A stretch of 9,258 bases of DNA, taken from NCBI GenBank assembly GCA_030642205.1, contig DAOWOF010000076.1:1-9258 (forward strand), in the 5' to 3' direction. Positions 7,470 to 9,258 of the stretch are shown here, one piece after another (positions within the stretch are counted from its first letter, which is position 1; each line of letters opens with the position of its first letter). A model generated the notes under the pieces. That model made no database searches and was not told the DNA's origin. It worked only from the letters and a program-made list of their open reading frames with translations. The position numbers were made by a program, and so were the translations under genes. The stretch is from Desulfobacteraceae bacterium. GTDB taxonomy: Bacteria > Desulfobacterota > DSM-4660 > Desulfatiglandales > Desulfatiglandaceae.

Positions 7470-8498
7470 ATGACATCAAGCAATGATCAACTTAATATTA
7501 ACATTTGCAAAAAATGTATACTGCCGGAGACATTTCCCGGTATATCCTTTAATGATCAGGGCATTTGTAATCACTGCCAACGCGAAGAAAAAAGGTTGGA
7601 AAAGATGCCAGAAAAAAAGGAGTCTTATCGCCAGAAACTCGATCAACTAATTGCTGAAATCAGAGATAAATCTCCTGCATACGATGTCATTACGGCCTAT
7701 AGCGGAGGGAAGGATTCCAGTTATACTCTAAAGCTTCTCAGAGAGAATTATGACTTACGTATATTGGCCATGAGTTTTGACAACCATTTTGTGTCATCTT
7801 TATCCTGGGATAATATTTATAATGTTACCAATAAATTAGATGTGGATTATATTAATTTCAGACCTCCCTGGTTAATTATGAAAAAGATATTTTCCATGAC
7901 TGCAAGGGAGGATATCTTTCCTATGCCAACCCTCCTAAGGGCCAGCGCCATATGTACAGCCTGCATTGGGCTTGTAAAAAGTTTGGTGCTAAAGACAGCT
8001 CTGGAGATGGAAATACCTCTAGTCGCCTTTGGCTGGTCGCCAGGGCAGGCCCCTATTCAGTCGGCTATAATGAAGACTAATCCATCGTTAATTCGTCAGA
8101 ATCAGCTAGCCTTGAAAAAGGCGCTTGCATTAACAAATTCCAGGGGCCTGGATCGTTATTTTATTCCTGAAACTTATTATACAAATTATAAGGATCGTTT
8201 TCCTTATAATATTCATCCTTTAGCCTTTTTTGATTATAATGAAGATCAAATTGTGCAGCAGCTGAACACCCTGGACTGGAGGATTCCTACGGATACAGAT
8301 ACTAATTCCACAAATTGCTTACTTAATGCTTTTGGAAATCATTGTCATCTGGAACGCCATCGATTTCACCCATATGTTTGGGAAATTGCCAATATGGTGA
8401 GGCAAGGGATTGTGGACAGGGAAGAAGGAATTGATAAAATTTATTCCAGGCAGGACCAAAAAATGGTTGAATATGCCAGAAAGAGGTTAGGGTTATGA
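7470..8498 (+). CDS. PP-loop ATP pyrophosphatase, N-acetyl-sugar amidotransferase-like (WbpG/PseA relatives)
   Basis: This 342-residue protein has the N-terminal Cys-pair motif of the sugar amidotransferase group: C13-x2-C16, LPETFPGISF, C33-x2-C36, probably a zinc site. The PP-loop SGGKDSS (78-84) binds ATP and activates the substrate by adenylation. An internal C162-T-A-C165 and a C-terminal C283 to C292-rich stretch (CLLNAFGNHCHLERH) follow, then the typical tail VRQGIVDREEGIDKI. WbpG-type enzymes swap an acetamido for an acetamidino group on a nucleotide sugar, using ammonia from HisH/HisF-like partners; no such partner is in the window. The extra cysteines also recall thiolating PP-loop enzymes such as TtcA/TtuA and thioamide-forming AANH proteins. 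So the transferred atom (N or S) and the acceptor are open. It starts 30 bp after the epimerase and its stop overlaps the next start by 4 bp (ATGA), implying translational coupling to the carrier protein. Confidence 0.8.
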   Translation: MTSSNDQLNINICKKCILPETFPGISFNDQGICNHCQREEKRLEKMPEKKESYRQKLDQLIAEIRDKSPAYDVITAYSGGKDSSYTLKLLRENYDLRILAMSFDNHFVSSLSWDNIYNVTNKLDVDYINFRPPWLIMKKIFSMTAREDIFPMPTLLRASAICTACIGLVKSLVLKTALEMEIPLVAFGWSPGQAPIQSAIMKTNPSLIRQNQLALKKALALTNSRGLDRYFIPETYYTNYKDRFPYNIHPLAFFDYNEDQIVQQLNTLDWRIPTDTDTNSTNCLLNAFGNHCHLERHRFHPYVWEIANMVRQGIVDREEGIDKIYSRQDQKMVEYARKRLGL

Positions 8499-8740
8499 GT
8501 GATATGAAAAAACAAATTAGATCTTTTGTTGTGGAAAATTTTCTTTTTGGCAACGATGAAGGATTAAAGAATGATACGTCATTTTTGGATGATGGAATAA
8601 TTGATTCCACTGGAATTCTTGAACTGGTTAATTTTCTGGAGGAAGAATTTTCAATTTCAGTGGACGATGAAGAATTGATTCCTGAAAATCTGGATTCTAT
8701 TGATAATGTGCTATCTTATCTGGAAAGAAAGAGGGCCTGA
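8495..8740 (+). CDS. Acyl carrier protein
   Basis: This 81-residue, acidic, helical protein has the length of a free-standing carrier protein. The phosphopantetheine site is S38 in the DDGIIDSTGILELV motif, at the start of helix II; here Ser is followed by Thr-Gly, where the common form is DSL. A second acidic helix (NFLEEEFSISVDDEEL) and a short C-terminal helix (SIDNVLSYLERKR) complete the fold. The ATG at 8495 overlaps the PP-loop gene's stop (ATGA) and has GAGG at 8483-8486; the ATG at 8504 is a less likely alternative. The adenylating enzyme encoded immediately downstream is its probable loading partner. XrtA-type EPS loci commonly encode such a carrier next to an acyl-CoA ligase-like protein. 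What it carries is not visible. Confidence 0.88.
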   Translation: MSDMKKQIRSFVVENFLFGNDEGLKNDTSFLDDGIIDSTGILELVNFLEEEFSISVDDEELIPENLDSIDNVLSYLERKRA

Positions 8741-8742
8741 AC

Positions 8743-9258
8743 TTGCTTGTTGATGTCGAATCTAATCTAGTCCATGAATTTTTGGAAAAAAGTTCAGAAA
8801 ATTATCCTGACAAGATAGCCTTGATCCAGAATGATATTCGAATTACATATTCCCGGATTAATAGTCAAAGCAACAGATTGGCTCATTGGCTGATAACTCA
8901 AGGAGTTCAGCGGGAACGAATCGCTCTGTTATTTGAAAATTCGCTGGAATATGTGGTTGGCTATTATGGGGCACTTAAGGCAGGGGCAGTTGTTTCTTCT
9001 ATAAGTACGGATATTAAACCACAGGGTTTGGAATATCTTCTTCGACAACTCGAACCAAAGGTTCTAATCTCCTCCTTTCGTTTTGAACGGGTTCTGAAGG
9101 CGAGTAATCTTCAGGACACCAGCCTGAAGGCGCTGGTTATAAAAAACCCCCGGCTTGATTGGCCTTCTGAAGATCTTTCGATTTTTACATGGGATGAAAC
9201 TATTTCAGGGCAAGGCAAGGAGAATCCTTCTTTGTCTATTGAAGACTCTGAGCTGGCC
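8743..9258 (+). CDS. AMP-forming acyl/amino-acid ligase, N-terminal part (runs off the window)
   Basis: An open frame begins with TTG at 8743 (GAGGG at 8731-8735, 7-base spacing) and continues to the last base, giving 172 residues. Upstream in frame there is a TAA at 8704 and no ATG before 8743, so TTG is the best start. The sequence is the N-terminal subdomain of the ANL superfamily: VHEFLEKSSENYPDKIALIQ, ITYSRINSQSNRLAHWL, RIALLFENSLEYVVGYYGAL and KAGAVVSSISTDIKPQGLEY. The AMP-binding P-loop and catalytic motifs would lie further on and cannot be checked. It sits 2 bp after the acyl carrier protein, as do exosortase A-associated ligases (TIGR03098-like), so it probably adenylates a carboxylic or amino acid and loads it on that carrier. 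Confidence 0.88.
   Translation, partial: MLVDVESNLVHEFLEKSSENYPDKIALIQNDIRITYSRINSQSNRLAHWLITQGVQRERIALLFENSLEYVVGYYGALKAGAVVSSISTDIKPQGLEYLLRQLEPKVLISSFRFERVLKASNLQDTSLKALVIKNPRLDWPSEDLSIFTWDETISGQGKENPSLSIEDSELA

Overview
The window is AT-rich (clearly below 50% GC by eye) and gene-dense, with every convincing gene on the + strand. It comes from a Gram-negative bacterium, shown by an outer-membrane beta-barrel fragment, a periplasmic SPOR/LysM protein and a Wzz-type chain-length protein with a separate tyrosine kinase. The set and order of genes matches the exopolysaccharide (EPS) loci that accompany exosortase A (XrtA)/PEP-CTERM systems. The low GC and family flavour suggest a Desulfobacterota-like (deltaproteobacterial) host. 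That taxonomic guess is inference; no phylogenetic marker is present.

Positions 1-6192 are the assembly and export machinery. They hold the 3' end of an outer-membrane beta-barrel gene, a Wzz/GNVR chain-length determinant, an ExeA/GspA-like AAA ATPase whose periplasmic part carries a LysM and a SPOR domain, a CpsD-type cytoplasmic tyrosine autokinase with a C-terminal tyrosine cluster, and a polyprenyl-phosphate sugar transferase (EpsB_2/WbaP-like) that should start repeat-unit synthesis on the lipid carrier. Gaps here are 18-94 bp and each gene has its own ribosome binding site, apart from a weak one before the sugar transferase. This looks like one transcription unit. A small hairpin sits between the chain-length and ATPase genes.

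Positions 6193-6414 are a 222-bp non-coding gap with a terminator-like hairpin and an inverted repeat. It separates the machinery from a second block concerned with precursors and modification.

Positions 6415-9258 hold a UDP-GlcNAc 4-epimerase of the WbpP/TviC type, a PP-loop ATP pyrophosphatase related to N-acetyl-sugar amidotransferases (WbpG/PseA-like), an acyl carrier protein and the start of an AMP-forming acyl/amino-acid ligase running off the window. The epimerase is broken by a one-base deletion near codon 53. The last three genes are tightly coupled (4-bp ATGA overlap, then 2 bp between genes) and look like one activation-transfer cassette. A plausible but unproven reading is that the ligase loads an acyl or aminoacyl group on the carrier protein, while the PP-loop enzyme uses ATP to put nitrogen or sulfur on a sugar or on the carried group.

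The points most worth a second look are the frameshifted epimerase, the ATPase-TM-LysM-SPOR fusion, and the cysteine-rich PP-loop/carrier/ligase trio. No exosortase, Wzx/Wzy or PEP-CTERM substrate is in the window, so the XrtA assignment rests on gene company alone.
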